Positions 23,588 through 37,377 are shown, counted from the stretch's first letter. The stretch is 64,000 nucleotides of DNA from Cinclus cinclus (GCF_963662255.1 NW_026912147.1:1-64000), one strand, 5' to 3'. Numbers and translations: made by a program. Notes: a model not told the origin generated them from the sequence alone.

Positions 23588-24966
23588 CCAGAAGGCAAGT
23601 TTCAGCAGGGCGTTGCGGGCGAGCTTAATGTGTAGCCGCAGTTGTTCTAGGCGAGATTGTAGCCGAGAAGCTTTCCGTCTCCATTCACGAGACAAGAAAA
23701 GCAGAACGCAATGGTCTAGAGGGTTGAGAAGAAAAGTGCTCGTAGCGAGCTCGTTGCGGCAGAAGCGAAAGCCAGGAGCAGCGTGCTCGCTGCGAGAAGT
23801 AGACGGCGCTTCGCCTCCTTGGGAAGGAAATGGCGTCTGGGCACGAACGGCAGCCAGCGAAGCTTCAGAACAGCAGGCTGTTCTGCTCAGCGTACGAGCC
23901 TGAAGTGAGTGGCAAGGGCTAAGGGGTCAGTTCCAAGGCATCTAGCTTTCCTGCTAGCAATGCCATTTCTACCCTGCTGTGGAAAACATTGTCCTTTGCC
24001 CTTCTGCTCCGAGAGGCACAGAGCACCTCGGCAGACGCAGTGCAGAGGGAAAGGACACAGTATCCGAGGGAGCGTGACGCCGCTTAGGCGGGCAAAGCAG
24101 AAAGGTGCCGCCCGGCACTGGCTTTGACTCCCTGAGCTTCCTTGCTAGGACAGCAGCTGCCGAAAGCTGGCAACTAGGCTGCCAGAGTGCAGAATGTAGG
24201 CGGTCTGGCACGCCTGCTTGCCGAAAGCCAGGATCAGCGAGACAGCGTGCTAGGCTCTGTTTCACAGCACCTTGGAGAACACGCCCTTGAAGAATGCCGT
24301 CTCTGTTCCGCAAAAGCTCTGCCACAGTGAAGGTGGAAGAAGCAGCCTGTGGCCACGGGCAGAGCTGGTCAACAGCTGCGCCTAACTTTCCCAAGCTGCG
24401 AGAGCATTCTCAGCCGAGTTCTGCTTTGACAGAGCTAGTGCTGAACTTTTGCAGTCCCGGAGGCTGCTGAAACCAAGGCTGTGTTCTGCCTCTTCATTCT
24501 TGCCTTCCTGTGCTCCAGCGAGAAGTGAAGCTCTGGCACGGCATTCAGCTTTGCCGCCTCTCTGCACGGAAAGCACTAGACCGAACTAGTGTGCTTCGTG
24601 CATGCTCTCTCCTCGCTTTTATGGTCACTGCTCTGCTTTTTGCTTGGCAGCGTTCCAAGGGTCCACGGCATACCTCTTGCACAGCGAGAGGTGGCCGGCG
24701 AGGAATACTTGCTGGCTTAAGTCGTTCCATGCTCAAGGCATTCATCGGAGCAACACCATGGGGGAAAAGAGGGGGGAACATTGCAGGACAAATTTCTATG
24801 CTGGAACATGATTGTCTGCGAGACAGCTCTCCGCAGCGCTAGTATTTGGCCAGGCTGAAATCAGCGCCACGGGAAGCCAATCTGACAAGCGGAGTGCAAC
24901 GAGCGCGGCGATATGGGGCCACTTGGCAGGTGGCCGAAGAAAGACGGCTGCCCCGCGAATGTGGTG
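23588..24966. repeat. Macrosatellite unit 9
   Basis: Code AG-T-TGCCG-A-CG-GT-A-A-CG-T. It resembles unit 2 at the left and unit 4 or 12 at the right (851-1375), so it looks like a mosaic. The switch falls between positions 988 and 1248. Confidence 0.95.
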
Positions 24967-26345
24967 CCAGAAGGCAAGTTTCAGCAGGGCGTTGCGGGCG
25001 AGCTTAATGTGTAGCCGCAGTTGTTCTAGGCGAGATTGTAGCCGAGAAGCTTTCCGTCTCCATTCACGAGACAAGAAAAGCAGAACGCAATGGTCTAGAG
25101 GGTTGAGAAGAAAAGTGCTCGTAGCGAGCTCGTTGCGGCAGAAGCGAAAGCCAGGAGCAGCGTGCTCGCTGCGAGAAGTAGACGGCGCTTCGCCTCCTTG
25201 GGAAGGAAATGGCGTCTGGGCACGAACGGCAGCCAGCGAAGCTTCAGAACAGCAGGCTGTTCTGCTCAGCGTACGAGCCTGAAGTGAGTGGCAAGGGCTA
25301 AGGGGACAGTCCCAAGGCATCTAGCTTTCCTGCTAGCAATGCCATTTCTACCCTGCTGTGGAAAACATTGTCCTTTGCCCTTCTGCTCCGAGAGGCAGAG
25401 AGCACCTCGGCAGACGCAGTGCAGAGGGAAAGGACACAGTATCCGAGGGAGCGTGACGCCGCTTAGGCGGGCAAAGCAGAAAGGTGCCGCCCGGCACTGG
25501 CTTTGACTCCCTGAGCTTCCTTGCTAGGACAGCAGCTGCCGAAAGCTGGCAACTAGGCTGCCAGAGTGCAGAATGTCGGCGGTCTGGCACGCCTGCTTGC
25601 CGAAAGCCAGGATCAGCGAGACAGCGTGCTAGGCTCTGTTTCACAGCACCTTGGAGAACACGCCCTTGAAGAATGCCGTCTCTGTTCCGCAAAAGCTCTG
25701 CCACAGTGAAGGTGGAAGAAGCAGCCTGTGGCCACGGGCAGAGCTGGTCAACAGCTGCGCCTAACTTTCCCAAGCTGCGAGAGCATTCTCAGCCGAGTTC
25801 TGCTTTGACAGAGCTATTGCTGAACTTTTGCAGTCCCGGAGGCTGCTGAAACCAAGGCTGTGTTCTGCCTCTTCATTCTTGCCTTCCTGTGCTCCAGCGA
25901 GAAGTGAAGCTCTGGCACGGCATTCAGCTTTGCCGCCTCTCTGCACGGAAAGCACTAGACCGAACTAGTGTGCTTCGTGCATGCTCTCTCCTCGCTTTTA
26001 TGGTCACTGCTCTGCTTTTTGCTTGGCAGCGTTCCAAGGGTCCACGGCATACCTCTTGCACAGCGAGAGGTGGCCGGCGAGGAATACTTGCTGGCTTAAG
26101 TCGTTCCATGCTCAAGGCATTCATCGGAGCAACACCATGGGGGAAAAGAGGGGGGAACATTGCAGGACAAATTTCTATGCTGGAACATGATTGTCTGCGA
26201 GACAGCTCTCCGCGGCGCTAGTATTTGGCCAGGCTGAAATCAGCGCCAATGGAAGCCAATCTGACAAGCGGAGTACAACGAGCGCGGCGATATGGGGCCA
26301 CTTGGCAGGTGGCCGAAGAAAGACGGCCGCCCCGCGAATGTGGTG
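24967..26345. repeat. Macrosatellite unit 10
   Basis: Code AG-A-TGGCG-C-CG-TT-A-G-AA-T, with C at 345. It matches unit 5 or 13 from 340 onward but has G at 245. It is the extra unit that changes the duplication offset from seven (units 1-2 against 8-9) to eight (units 3-7 against 11-15). Confidence 0.95.
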
Positions 26346-27724
26346 CCAGAAGGCAAGTTTCAGCAGGGCGTTGCGGGCGAGCTTAATGTGTAGCCGCAGT
26401 TGTTCTAGGCGAGATTGTAGCCGAGAAGCTTTCCGTCTCCATTCACGAGACAAGAAAAGCAGAACGCAATGGTCTAGAGGGTTGAGAAGAAAAGTGCTCG
26501 TAGCGAGCTCGTTGCGGCAGAAGCGAAAGCCAGGAGCAGCGTGCTCGCTGCGAGAAGTAGACGGCGCTTCGCCTCCTTGGGAAGGCAATGGCGTCTGGGC
26601 ACGAACGGCAGCCAGCGAAGCTTCAGAACAGCAGGCTGTTCTGCTCAGCGTACGAGCCTGAAGTGAGTGGCAAGGGCTAAGGGGTCAGTTCCAAGGCATC
26701 TAGCTTTCCTGCTAGCAATGCCATTTCTACCCTGCTGTGGAAAACATTGTCCTCTGCCCTTCTCCTCCGAGAGGCACAGAGCACCTCGGCAGACGCAGTG
26801 CAGAGGGAAAGGACACAGTATCCGAGGGAGCGTGACGCCGCTTAGGCGGGCAAAGCAGAAAGGTGCCGCCCGGCACTGGCTTTGACTCCCTGAGCTTCCT
26901 TGCTAGGACAGCAGCTGCCGAAAGCTGGCAACTAGGCTGCCAGAGTGCAGAATGTAGGCGGTCTGGCACGCCTGCTTGCCGAAAGCCAGGATCAGCGAGA
27001 CAGCGTGCTAGGCTCTGTTTCACAGCACCTTGGAGAACACGCCCTTGAAGAATGCCGTCTCTGTTCCGCAAAAGCTCTGCCACAGTGAAGGTGGAAGAAG
27101 CAGCCTGTGGCCACGGGCAGAGCTGGTCAACAGCTGCGCCTAACTTTCCCAAGCTGCGAGAGCATTCTCAGCCGAGTTCTGCTTTGACAGAGCTATTGCT
27201 GAACTTTTGCAGTCCCGGAGGCTGCTGAAACCAAGGCTGTGTTCTGCCTCTTCATTCTTGCCTTCCTGTGCTCCAGCGAGAAGTGAAGCTCTGGCACGGC
27301 ATTCAGCTTTGCCGCCTCTCTGCACGGAAAGCACTAGACCGAACTAGTGTGCTTCGTGCATGCTCTCTCCTCGCTTTTATGGTCACTGCTCTGCTTTTTG
27401 CTTGGCAGCGTTCCAAGGGTCCACGGCATACCTCTTGCACAGCGAGAGGTGGCCGGCGAGGAATACTTGCTGGCTTAAGTCGTTCCATGCTCAAGGCATT
27501 CATCGGAGCAACACCATGGGGGAAAAGAGGGGGGAACATTGCAGGACAAATTTCTATGCTGGAACATGATTGTCTGCGAGACAGCTCTCCGCGGCGCTAG
27601 TATTTGGCCAGGCTGAAATCAGCGCCACGGGAAGCCAATCTGACAAGCGGAGTGCAACGAGCGCGGCGATATGGGGCCACTTGGCAGGTGGCCGAAGAAA
27701 GACGGCTGCCCCGCGAATGTGGTG
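26346..27724. repeat. Macrosatellite unit 11
   Basis: Code CG-T-CCCCG-A-CG-TT-A-G-CG-T, the counterpart of unit 3. It combines G at 1248 with the C/G haplotype at 1283/1309, an uncommon pairing shared only with units 18 and 22. Confidence 0.95.
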
Positions 27725-29103
27725 CCAGAAGGCAAGTTTCAGCAGGGCGTTGCGGGCGAGCTTAATGTGTAGCCGCAGTTGTTCTAGGCGAGATTGTAGC
27801 CGAGAAGCTTTCCGTCTCCATTCACGAGACAAGAAAAGCAGAACGCAATGGTCTAGAGGGTTGAGAAGAAAAGTGCTCGTAGCGAGCTCGTTGCGGCAGA
27901 AGCGAAAGCCAGGAGCAGCGTGCTCGCTGCGAGAAGTAGACGGCGCTTCGCCTCCTTGGGAAGGCAATGGCGTCTGGGCACGAACGGCAGCCAGCGAAGC
28001 TTCAGAACAGCAGGCTGTTCTGCTCAGCGTACGAGCCTGAAGTGAGTGGCAAGGGCTAAGGGGTCAGTTCCAAGGCATCTAGCTTTCCTGCTAGCAATGC
28101 CATTTCTACCCTGCTGTGGAAAACATTGTCCTCTGCCCTTCTCCTCCGAGAGGCACAGAGCACTTCGGCAGACGCAGTGCAGAGGGAAAGGACACATTAT
28201 CCGAGGGAGCGTGACGCCGCTTAGGCGGGCAAAGCAGAAAGGTGCCGCCCGGCACTGGCTTTGACTCCCTGAGCTTCCTTGCTAGGACAGCAGCTGCCGA
28301 AAGCTGGCAACTAGGCTGCCAGAGTGCAGAATGTCGGCGGTCTGGCACGCCTGCTTGCCGAAAGCCAGGATCAGCGAGACAGCGTGCTAGGCTCTGTTTC
28401 ACAGCACCTTGGAGAACACGCCCTTGAAGAATGCCGTCTCTGTTCCGCAAAAGCTCTGCCACAGTGAAGGTGGAAGAAGCAGCCTGTGGCCACGGGCAGA
28501 GCTGGTCAACAGCTGCGCCTAACTTTCCCAAGCTGCGAGAGCATTCTCAGCCGAGTTCTGCTTTGACAGAGCTAGTGCTGAACTTTTGCAGTCCCGGAGG
28601 CTGCTGAAACCAAGGCTGTGTTCTGCCTCTTCATTCTTGCCTTCCTGTGCTCCAGCGAGAAGTGAAGCTCTGGCACGGCATTCAGCTTTGCCGCCTCTCT
28701 GCACGGAAAGCACTAGACCGAACTAGTGTGCTTCGTGCATGCTCTCTCCTCGCTTTTATGGTCACTGCTCTGCTTTTTGCTTGGCAGCGTTCCAAGGGTC
28801 CACGGCATACCTCTTGCACAGCGAGAGGTGGCCGGCGAGGAATACTTGCTGGCTTAAGTCGTTCCATGCTCAAGGCATTCATCGGAGCAACACCATGGGG
28901 GAAAAGAGGGGGGAACATTGCAGGACAAATTTCTATGCTGGAACATGATTGTCTGCGAGACAGCTCTCCGCAGCGCTAGTATTTGGCCAGGCTGAAATCA
29001 GCGCCACGGGAAGCCAATCTGACAAGCGGAGTGCAACGAGCGCGGCGATATGGGGCCACTTGGCAGGTGGCCGAAGAAAGACGGCTGCCCCGCGAATGTG
29101 GTG
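27725..29103. repeat. Macrosatellite unit 12
   Basis: Code CG-T-CCCTT-C-CG-GT-A-A-CG-T, identical to unit 4. Confidence 0.95.
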
Positions 29104-30482
29104 CCAGAAGGCAAGTTTCAGCAGGGCGTTGCGGGCGAGCTTAATGTGTAGCCGCAGTTGTTCTAGGCGAGATTGTAGCCGAGAAGCTTTCCGTCTCCAT
29201 TCACGAGACAAGAAAAGCAGAACGCAATGGTCTAGAGGGTTGAGAAGAAAAGTGCTCGTAGCGAGCTCGTTGCGGCAGAAGCGAAAGCCAGGAGCAGCGT
29301 GCTCGCTGCGAGAAGTAGACGGCGCTTCGCCTCCTTGGGAAGGAAATCGCGTCTGGGCACGAACGGCAGCCAGCGAAGCTTCAGAACAGCAGGCTGTTCT
29401 GCTCAGCGTACGAGCCTGAAGTGAGTGGCAAGGGCTAAGGGGACAGTCCCAAGGCATCTAGCTTTCCTGCTAGCAATGCCATTTCTACCCTGCTGTGGAA
29501 AACATTGTCCTTTGCCCTTCTGCTCCGAGAGGCAGAGAGCACCTCGGCAGACGCAGTGCAGAGGGAAAGGACACAGTATCCGAGGGAGCGTGACGCCGCT
29601 TAGGCGGGCAAAGCAGAAAGGTGCCGCCCGGCACTGGCTTTGACTCCCTGAGCTTCCTTGCTAGGACAGCAGCTGCCGAAAGCTGGCAACTAGGCTGCCA
29701 GAGTGCAGAATGTCGGCGGTCTGGCACGCCTGCTTGCCGAAAGCCAGGATCAGCGAGACAGCGTGCTAGGCTCTGTTTCACAGCACCTTGGAGAACACGC
29801 CCTTGAAGAATGCCGTCTCTGTTCCGCAAAAGCTCTGCCACAGTGAAGGTGGAAGAAGCAGCCTGTGGCCACGGGCAGAGCTGGTCAACAGCTGCGCCTA
29901 ACTTTCCCAAGCTGCGAGAGCATTCTCAGCCGAGTTCTGCTTTGACAGAGCTATTGCTGAACTTTTGCAGTCCCGGAGGCTGCTGAAACCAAGGCTGTGT
30001 TCTGCCTCTTCATTCTTGCCTTCCTGTGCTCCAGCGAGAAGTGAAGCTCTGGCACGGCATTCAGCTTTGCCGCCTCTCTGCACGGAAAGCACTAGACCGA
30101 ACTAGTGTGCTTCGTGCATGCTCTCTCCTCGCTTTTATGGTCACTGCTCTGCTTTTTGCTTGGCAGCGTTCCAAGGGTCCACGGCATACCTCTTGCACAG
30201 CGAGAGGTGGCCGGCGAGGAATACTTGATGGCTTAAGTCGTTCCATGCTCAAGGCATTCATCGGAGCAACACCATGGGGGAAAAGAGGGGGGAACATTGC
30301 AGGACAAATTTCTATGCTGGAACATGATTGTCTGCGAGACAGCTCTCCGCGGCGCTAGTATTTGGCCAGGCTGAAATCAGCGCCAATGGAAGCCAATCTG
30401 ACAAGCGGAGTACAACGAGCGCGGCGATATGGGGCCACTTGGCAGGTGGCCGAAGAAAGACGGCCGCCCCGCGAATGTGGTG
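29104..30482. repeat. Macrosatellite unit 13
   Basis: Code AC-A-TGGCG-C-CG-TT-A-G-AA-T with C at 345, as in unit 5. It has acquired A at 1125, otherwise seen in units 7, 15 and 19, which suggests a short conversion tract. Confidence 0.95.
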
Positions 30483-31861
30483 CCAGAAGGCAAGTTTCAG
30501 CAGGGCGTTGCGGGCGAGCTTAATGTGTAGCCGCAGTTGTTCTAGGCGAGATTGTAGCCGAGAAGCTTTCCGTCTCCATTCACGAGACAAGAAAAGCAGA
30601 ACGCAATGGTCTAGAGGGTTGAGAAGAAAAGTGCTCGTAGCGAGCTCGTTGCGGCAGAAGCGAAAGCCAGGAGCAGCGTGCTCGCTGCGAGAAGTAGACG
30701 GCGCTTCGCCTCCTTGGGAAGGAAATCGCGTCTGGGCACGAACGGCAGCCAGCGAAGCTTCAGAACAGCAGGCTGTTCTGCTCAGCGTACGAGCCTGAAG
30801 TGAGTGGCAAGGGCTAAGGGGTCAGTTCCAAGGCATCTAGCTTTCCTGCTAGCAATGCCATTTCTACCCTGCTGTGGAAAACATTGTCCTCTGCCCTTCT
30901 GCTCCGAGAGGCAGAGAGCACCTCGGCAGACGCAGTGCAGAGGGAAAGGACACAGTATCCGAGGGAGCGTGACGCCGCTTAGGCGGGCAAAGCAGAAAGG
31001 TGCCGCCCGGCACTGGCTTTGACTCCCTGAGCTTCCTTGCTAGGACAGCAGCTGCCGAAAGCTGGCAACTAGGCTGCCAGAGTGCAGAATGTAGGCGGTC
31101 TGGCACGCCTGCTTGCCGAAAGCCAGGATCAGCGAGACAGCGTGCTAGGCTCTGTTTCACAGCACCTTGGAGAACACGCCCTTGAAGAATGCCGTCTCTG
31201 TTCCGCAAAAGCTCTGCCACAGTGAAGGTGGAAGAAGCAGCCTGTGGCCACGGGCAGAGCTGGTCAACAGCTGCGCCTAACTTTCCCAAGCTGCGAGAGC
31301 ATTCTCAGCCGAGTTCTGCTTTGACAGAGCTATTGCTGAACTTTTGCAGTCCCGGAGGCTGCTGAAACCAAGGCTGTGTTCTGCCTCTTCATTCTTGCCT
31401 TCCTGTGCTCCAGCGAGAAGTGAAGCTCTGGCACGGCATTCAGCTTTGCCGCCTCTCTGCACGGAAAGCACTAGACCGAACTAGTGTGCTTCGTGCATGC
31501 TCTCTCCTCGCTTTTATGGTCACTGCTCTGCTTTTTGCTTGGCAGCGTTCCAAGGGTCCACGGCATACCTCTTGCACAGCGAGAGGTGGCCGGCGAGGAA
31601 TACTTGCTGGCTTAAGTCGTTCCATGCTCAAGGCATTCATCGGAGCAACACCATGGGGGAAAAGAGGGGGGAACATTGCAGGACAAATTTCTATGCTGGA
31701 ACATGATTGTCTGCGAGACAGCTCTCCGCAGCGCTAGTATTTGGCCAGGCTGAAATCAGCGCCACGGGAAGCCAATCTGACAAGCGGAGTGCAACGAGCG
31801 CGGCGATATGGGGCCACTTGGCAGGTGGCCGAAGAAAGACGGCTGCCCCGCGAATGTGGTG
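30483..31861. repeat. Macrosatellite unit 14
   Basis: Code AC-T-CGGCG-A-CG-TT-A-A-CG-T, identical to unit 6. Confidence 0.95.
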
Positions 31862-33240
31862 CCAGAAGGCAAGTTTCAGCAGGGCGTTGCGGGCGAGCTT
31901 AATGTGTAGCCGCAGTTGTTCTAGGCGAGATTGTAGCCGAGAAGCTTTCCGTCTCCATTCACGAGACAAGAAAAGCAGAACGCAATGGTCTAGAGGGTTG
32001 AGAAGAAAAGTGCTCGTAGCGAGCTCGTTGCGGCAGAAGCGAAAGCCAGGAGCAGCGTGCTCGCTGCGAGAAGTAGACGGCGCTTCGCCTCCTTGGGAAG
32101 GCAATGGCGTCTGGGCACGAACGGCAGCCAGCGAAGCTTCAGAACAGCAGGCTGTTCTGCTCAGCGTACGAGCCTGAAGTGAGTGGCAAGGGCTAAGGGG
32201 TCAATTCCAAGGCATCTAGCTTTCCTGCTAGCAATGCCATTTCTACCCTGCTGTGGAAAACATTGTCCTCTGCCCTTCTCCTCCGAGAGGCACAGAGCAC
32301 TTCGGCAGACGCAGTGCAGAGGGAAAGGACACATTATCCGAGGGAGCGTGACGCCGCTTAGGCGGGCAAAGCAGAAAGGTGCCGCCCGGCACTGGCTTTG
32401 ACTCCCTGAGCTTCCTTGCTAGGACAGCAGCTGCCGAAAGCTGGCAACTAGGCTGCCAGAGTGCAGAATGTCGGGGGTCTGGCACGCCTGCTTGCCGAAA
32501 GCCAGGATCAGCGAGACAGCGTGCTAGGCTCTGTTTCACAGCACCTTGGAGAACACGCACTTGAAGAATGCCGTCTCTCTTCCGCAAAAGCTCTGCCACA
32601 GTGAAGGTGGAAGAAGCAGCCTGTGGCCACGGGCAGAGCTGGTCAACAGCTGCGCCTAACTTTCCCAAGCTGCGAGAGCATTCTCAGCCGAGTTCTGCTT
32701 TGACAGAGCTATTGCTGAACTTTTGCAGCCCCGGAGGCTGCTGAAACCAAGGCTGTGTTCTGCCTCTTCATTCTTGCCTTCCTGTGCTCCAGCGAGAAGT
32801 GAAGCTCTGGCACGGCATTCAGCTTTGCCGCCTCTCTGCACGGAAAGCGCTAGACCGAACTAGTGTGCTTCGTGCATGCTCTCTCCTCGCTTTTATGGTC
32901 ACTGCTCTGCTTTTTGCTTGGCAGCGTTCCAAGGGTCCACGGCATACCTCTTGCACAGCGAGAGGTGGCCGGCGAGGAATACTTGATGGCTTAAGTCGTT
33001 CCATGCTCAAGGCATTCATCGGAGCAACACCATGGGGGAAAAGAGGGGGGAACATTGCAGGACAAATTTCTATGCTGGAACATGATTGTCTGCGAGACAG
33101 CTCTCCGCAGCGCTAGTATTTGGCCAGGCTGAAATCAGCGCCAATGGAAGCCAATCTGACAAGCGGAGTACAACGAGCGCGGCGATATGGGGCCACTTGG
33201 CAGGTGGCCGAAGAAAGACGGCCGCCCCGCGAATGTGGTG
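31862..33240. repeat. Macrosatellite unit 15
   Basis: Code CG-T-CCCTT-C-AC-TC-G-A-AA-T with A at 1125, the counterpart of unit 7. Private changes are A at 32204 (TCAATTCC) and G at 32475. It is also close to unit 19, from which it differs at 432. Confidence 0.95.
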
Positions 33241-34619
33241 CCAGAAGGCAAGTTTCAGCAGGGCGTTGCGGGCGAGCTTAATGTGTAGCCGCAGTTGTTC
33301 TAGGCGAGATTGTAGCCGAGAAGCTTTCCGTCTCCATTCACGAGACAAGAAAAGCAGAACGCAATGGTCTAGAGGGTTGAGAAGAAAAGTGCTCGTAGCG
33401 AGCTCGTTGCGGCAGAAGCGAAAGCCAGGAGCAGCGTGCTCGCTGCGAGAAGTAGACGGCGCTTCGCCTCCTTGGGAAGGAAATCGCGTCTGGGCACGAA
33501 CGGCAGCCAGCGAAGCTTCAGAACAGCAGGCTGTTCTGCTCAGCGTACGAGCCTGAAGTGAGTGGCAAGGGCTAAGGGGTCAGTTCCAAGGCATCTAGCT
33601 TTCCTGCTAGCAATGCCATTTCTACCCTGCTGTGGAAAACATTGTCCTCTGCCCTTCTGCTCCGAGAGGCAGAGAGCACCTCGGCAGACGCAGTGCAGAG
33701 GGAAAGGACACAGTATCCGAGGGAGCGTGACGCCGCTTAGGCGGGCAAAGCAGAAAGGTGCCGCCCGGCACTGGCTTTGACTCCCTGAGCTTCCTTGCTA
33801 GGACAGCAGCTGCCGAAAGCTGGCAACTAGGCTGCCAGAGTGCAGAATGTCGGCGGTCTGGCACGCCTGCTTGCCGAAAGCCAGGATCAGCGAGACAGCG
33901 TGCTAGGCTCTGTTTCACAGCACCTTGGAGAACACGCCCTTGAAGAATGCCGTCTCTGTTCCGCAAAAGCTCTGCCACAGTGAAGGTGGAAGAAGCAGCC
34001 TGTGGCCACGGGCAGAGCTGGTCAACAGCTGCGCCTAACTTTCCCAAGCTGCGAGAGCATTCTCAGCCGAGTTCTGCTTTGACAGAGCTATTGCTGAACT
34101 TTTGCAGCCCCGGAGGCTGCTGAAACCAAGGCTGTGTTCTGCCTCTTCATTCTTGCCTTCCTGTGCTCCAGCGAGAAGTGAAGCTCTGGCACGGCATTCA
34201 GCTTTGCCGCCTCTCTGCACGGAAAGCACTAGACCGAACTAGTGTGCTTCGTGCATGCTCTCTCCTCGCTTTTATGGTCACTGCTCTGCTTTTTGCTTGG
34301 CAGCGTTCCAAGGGTCCACGGCATACCTCTTGCAGAGCGAGAGGTGGCCGGCGAGGAATACTTGCTGGCTTAAGTCGTTCCATGCTCAAGGCATTCATCG
34401 GAGCAACACCATGGGGGAAAAGAGGGGGGAACATTGCAGGACAAATTTCTATGCTGGAACATGATTGTCTGCGAGACAGCTCTCCGCAGCGCTAGTATTT
34501 GGCCAGGCTGAAATCAGCGCCAATGGAAGCCAATCTGACAAGCGGAGTACAACGAGCGCGGCGATATGGGGCCACTTGGCAGGTGGCCGAAGAAAGACGG
34601 CCGCCCCGCGAATGTGGTG
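33241..34619. repeat. Macrosatellite unit 16
   Basis: Code AC-T-CGGCG-C-CG-TC-A-A-AA-T with G at 1095 (TTGCAGAGCG). It pairs with unit 20, four units away, differing in the code only at 868. Confidence 0.95.
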
Positions 34620-35998
34620 CCAGAAGGCAAGTTTCAGCAGGGCGTTGCGGGCGAGCTTAATGTGTAGCCGCAGTTGTTCTAGGCGAGATTGTAGCCGAGA
34701 AGCTTTCCGTCTCCATTCACGAGACAAGAAAAGCAGAACGCAATGGTCTAGAGGGTTGAGAAGAAAAGTGCTCGTAGCGAGCTCGTTGCGGCAGAAGCGA
34801 AAGCCAGGAGCAGCGTGCTCGCTGCGAGAAGTAGACGGCGCTTCGCCTCCTTGGGAAGGAAATCGCGTCTGGGCACGAACGGCAGCCAGCGAAGCTTCAG
34901 AACAGCAGGCTGTTCTGCTCAGCGTACGAGCCTGAAGTGAGTGGCAAGGGCTAAGGGGACAGTTCCAAGGCATCTAGCTTTCCTGCTAGCAATGCCATTT
35001 CTACCCTGCTGTGGAAAACATTGTCCTTTGCCCTTCTGCTCCGAGAGGCAGAGAGCACCTCGGCAGACGCAGTGCAGAGGGAAAGGACACAGTATCCGAG
35101 GGAGCGTGACGCCGCTTAGGCGGGCAAAGCAGAAAGGTGCCGCCCGGCACTGGCTTTGACTCCCTGAGCTTCCTTGCTAGGACAGCAGCTGCCGAAAGCT
35201 GGCAACTAGGCTGCCAGAGTGCAGAATGTAGGCGGTCTGGCACGCCTGCTTGCCGAAAGCCAGGATCAGCGAGACAGCGTGCTAGGCTCTGTTTCACAGC
35301 ACCTTGGAGAACACGCCCTTGAAGAATGCCGTCTCTGTTCCGCAAAAGCTCTGCCACAGTGAAGGTGGAAGAAGCAGCCTGTGGCCACGGGCAGAGCTGG
35401 TCAACAGCTGCGCCTAACTTTCCCAAGCTGCGAGAGCATTCTCAGCCGAGTTCTGCTTTGACAGAGCTATTGCTGAACTTTTGCAGTCCCGGAGGCTGCT
35501 GAAACCAAGGCTGTGTTCTGCCTCTTCATTCTTGCCTTCCTGTGCTCCAGCGAGAAGTGAAGCTCTGGCACGGCATTCAGCTTTGCCGCCTCTCTGCACG
35601 GAAAGCACTAGACCGAACTAGTGTGCTTCGTGCATGCTCTCTCCTCGCTTTTATGGTCACTGCTCTGCTTTTTGCTTGGCAGCGTTCCAAGGGTCCATGG
35701 CATACCTCTTGCACAGCGAGAGGTGGCCGGCGAGGAATACTTGCTGGCTTAAGTCGTTCCATGCTCAAGGCATTCATCGGAGCAACACCATGGGGGAAAA
35801 GAGGGGGGAACATTGCAGGACAAATTTCTATGCTGGAACATGATTGTCTGCGAGACAGCTCTCCGCAGCGCTAGTATTTGGCCAGGCTGAAATCAGCGCC
35901 ACGGGAAGCCAATCTGACAAGCGGAGTGCAACGAGCGCGGCGATATGGGGCCACTTGGCAGGTGGCCGAAGAAAGACGGCTGCCCCGCGAATGTGGTG
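34620..35998. repeat. Macrosatellite unit 17
   Basis: Code AC-A-TGGCG-A-CG-TT-A-A-CG-T with T at 1079 (GGTCCATGG), a variant found only here and in unit 21. Confidence 0.95.
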
Positions 35999-37377
35999 CC
36001 AGAAGGCAAGTTTCAGCAGGGCGTTGCGGGCGAGCTTAATGTGTAGCCGCAGTTGTTCTAGGCGAGATTGTAGCCGAGAAGCTTTCCGTCTCCATTCACG
36101 AGACAAGAAAAGCAGAACGCAATGGTCTAGAGGGTTGAGAAGAAAAGTGCTCGTAGCGAGCTCGTTGCGGCAGAAGCGAAAGCCAGGAGCAGCGTGCTCG
36201 CTGCGAGAAGTAGACGGCGCTTCGCCTCCTTGGGAAGGAAATCGCGTCTGGGCACGAACGGCAGCCAGCGAAGCTTCAGAACAGCAGGCTGTTCTGCTCA
36301 GCGTACGAGCCTGAAGTGAGTGGCAAGGGCTAAGGGGTCAGTTCCAAGGCATCTAGCTTTCCTGCTAGCAATGCCATTTCTACCCTGCTGTGGAAAACAT
36401 TGTCCTCTGCCCTTCTGCTCCGAGAGGCAGAGAGCACCTCGGCAGACGCAGTGCAGAGGGAAAGGACACAGTATCCGAGGGAGCGTGACGCCGCTTAGGC
36501 GGGCAAAGCAGAAAGGTGCCGCCCGGCACTGGCTTTGACTCCCTGAGCTTCCTTGCTAGGACAGCAGCTGCCGAAAGCTGGCAACTAGGCTGCCAGAGTG
36601 CAGAATGTAGGCGGTCTGGCACGCCTGCTTGCCGAAAGCCAGGATCAGCGAGACAGCGTGCTAGGCTCTGTTTCACAGCACCTTGGAGAACACGCCCTTG
36701 AAGAATGCCGTCTCTGTTCCGCAAAAGCTCTGCCACAGTGAAGGTGGAAGAAGCAGCCTGTGGCCACGGGCAGAGCTGGTCAACAGCTGCGCCTAACTTT
36801 CCCAAGCTGCGAGAGCATTCTCAGCCGAGTTCTGCTTTGACAGAGCTAGTGCTGAACTTTTGCAGCCCCGGAGGCTGCTGAAACCAAGGCTGTGTTCTGC
36901 CTCTTCATTCTAGCCTTCCTGTGCTCCAGCGAGAAGTGAAGCTCTGGCACGGCATTCAGCTTTGCCGCCTCTCTGCACGGAAAGCACTAGACCGAACTAG
37001 TGTGCTTCGTGCATGCTCTCTCCTCGCTTTTATGGTCACTGCTCTGCTTTTTGCTTGGCAGCGTTCCAAGGGTCCACGGCATACCTCTTGCACAGCGAGA
37101 GGTGGCCGGCGAGGAATACTTGCTGGCTTAAGTCGTTCCATGCTCAAGGCATTCATCGGAGCAACACCATGGGGGAAAAGAGGGGGGAACATTGCAGGAC
37201 AAATTTCTATGCTGGAACATGATTGTCTGCGAGACAGCTCTCCGCGGCGCTAGTATTTGGCCAGGCTGAAATCAGCGCCACGGGAAGCCAATCTGACAAG
37301 CGGAGTGCAACGAGCGCGGCGATATGGGGCCACTTGGCAGGTGGCCGAAGAAAGACGGCTGCCCCGCGAATGGGGTG
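35999..37377. repeat. Macrosatellite unit 18
   Basis: Code AC-T-CGGCG-A-CG-GC-A-G-CG-G, pairing with unit 22. It has a private A at 36912 (ATTCTAGCC in place of ATTCTTGCC). Confidence 0.95.
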
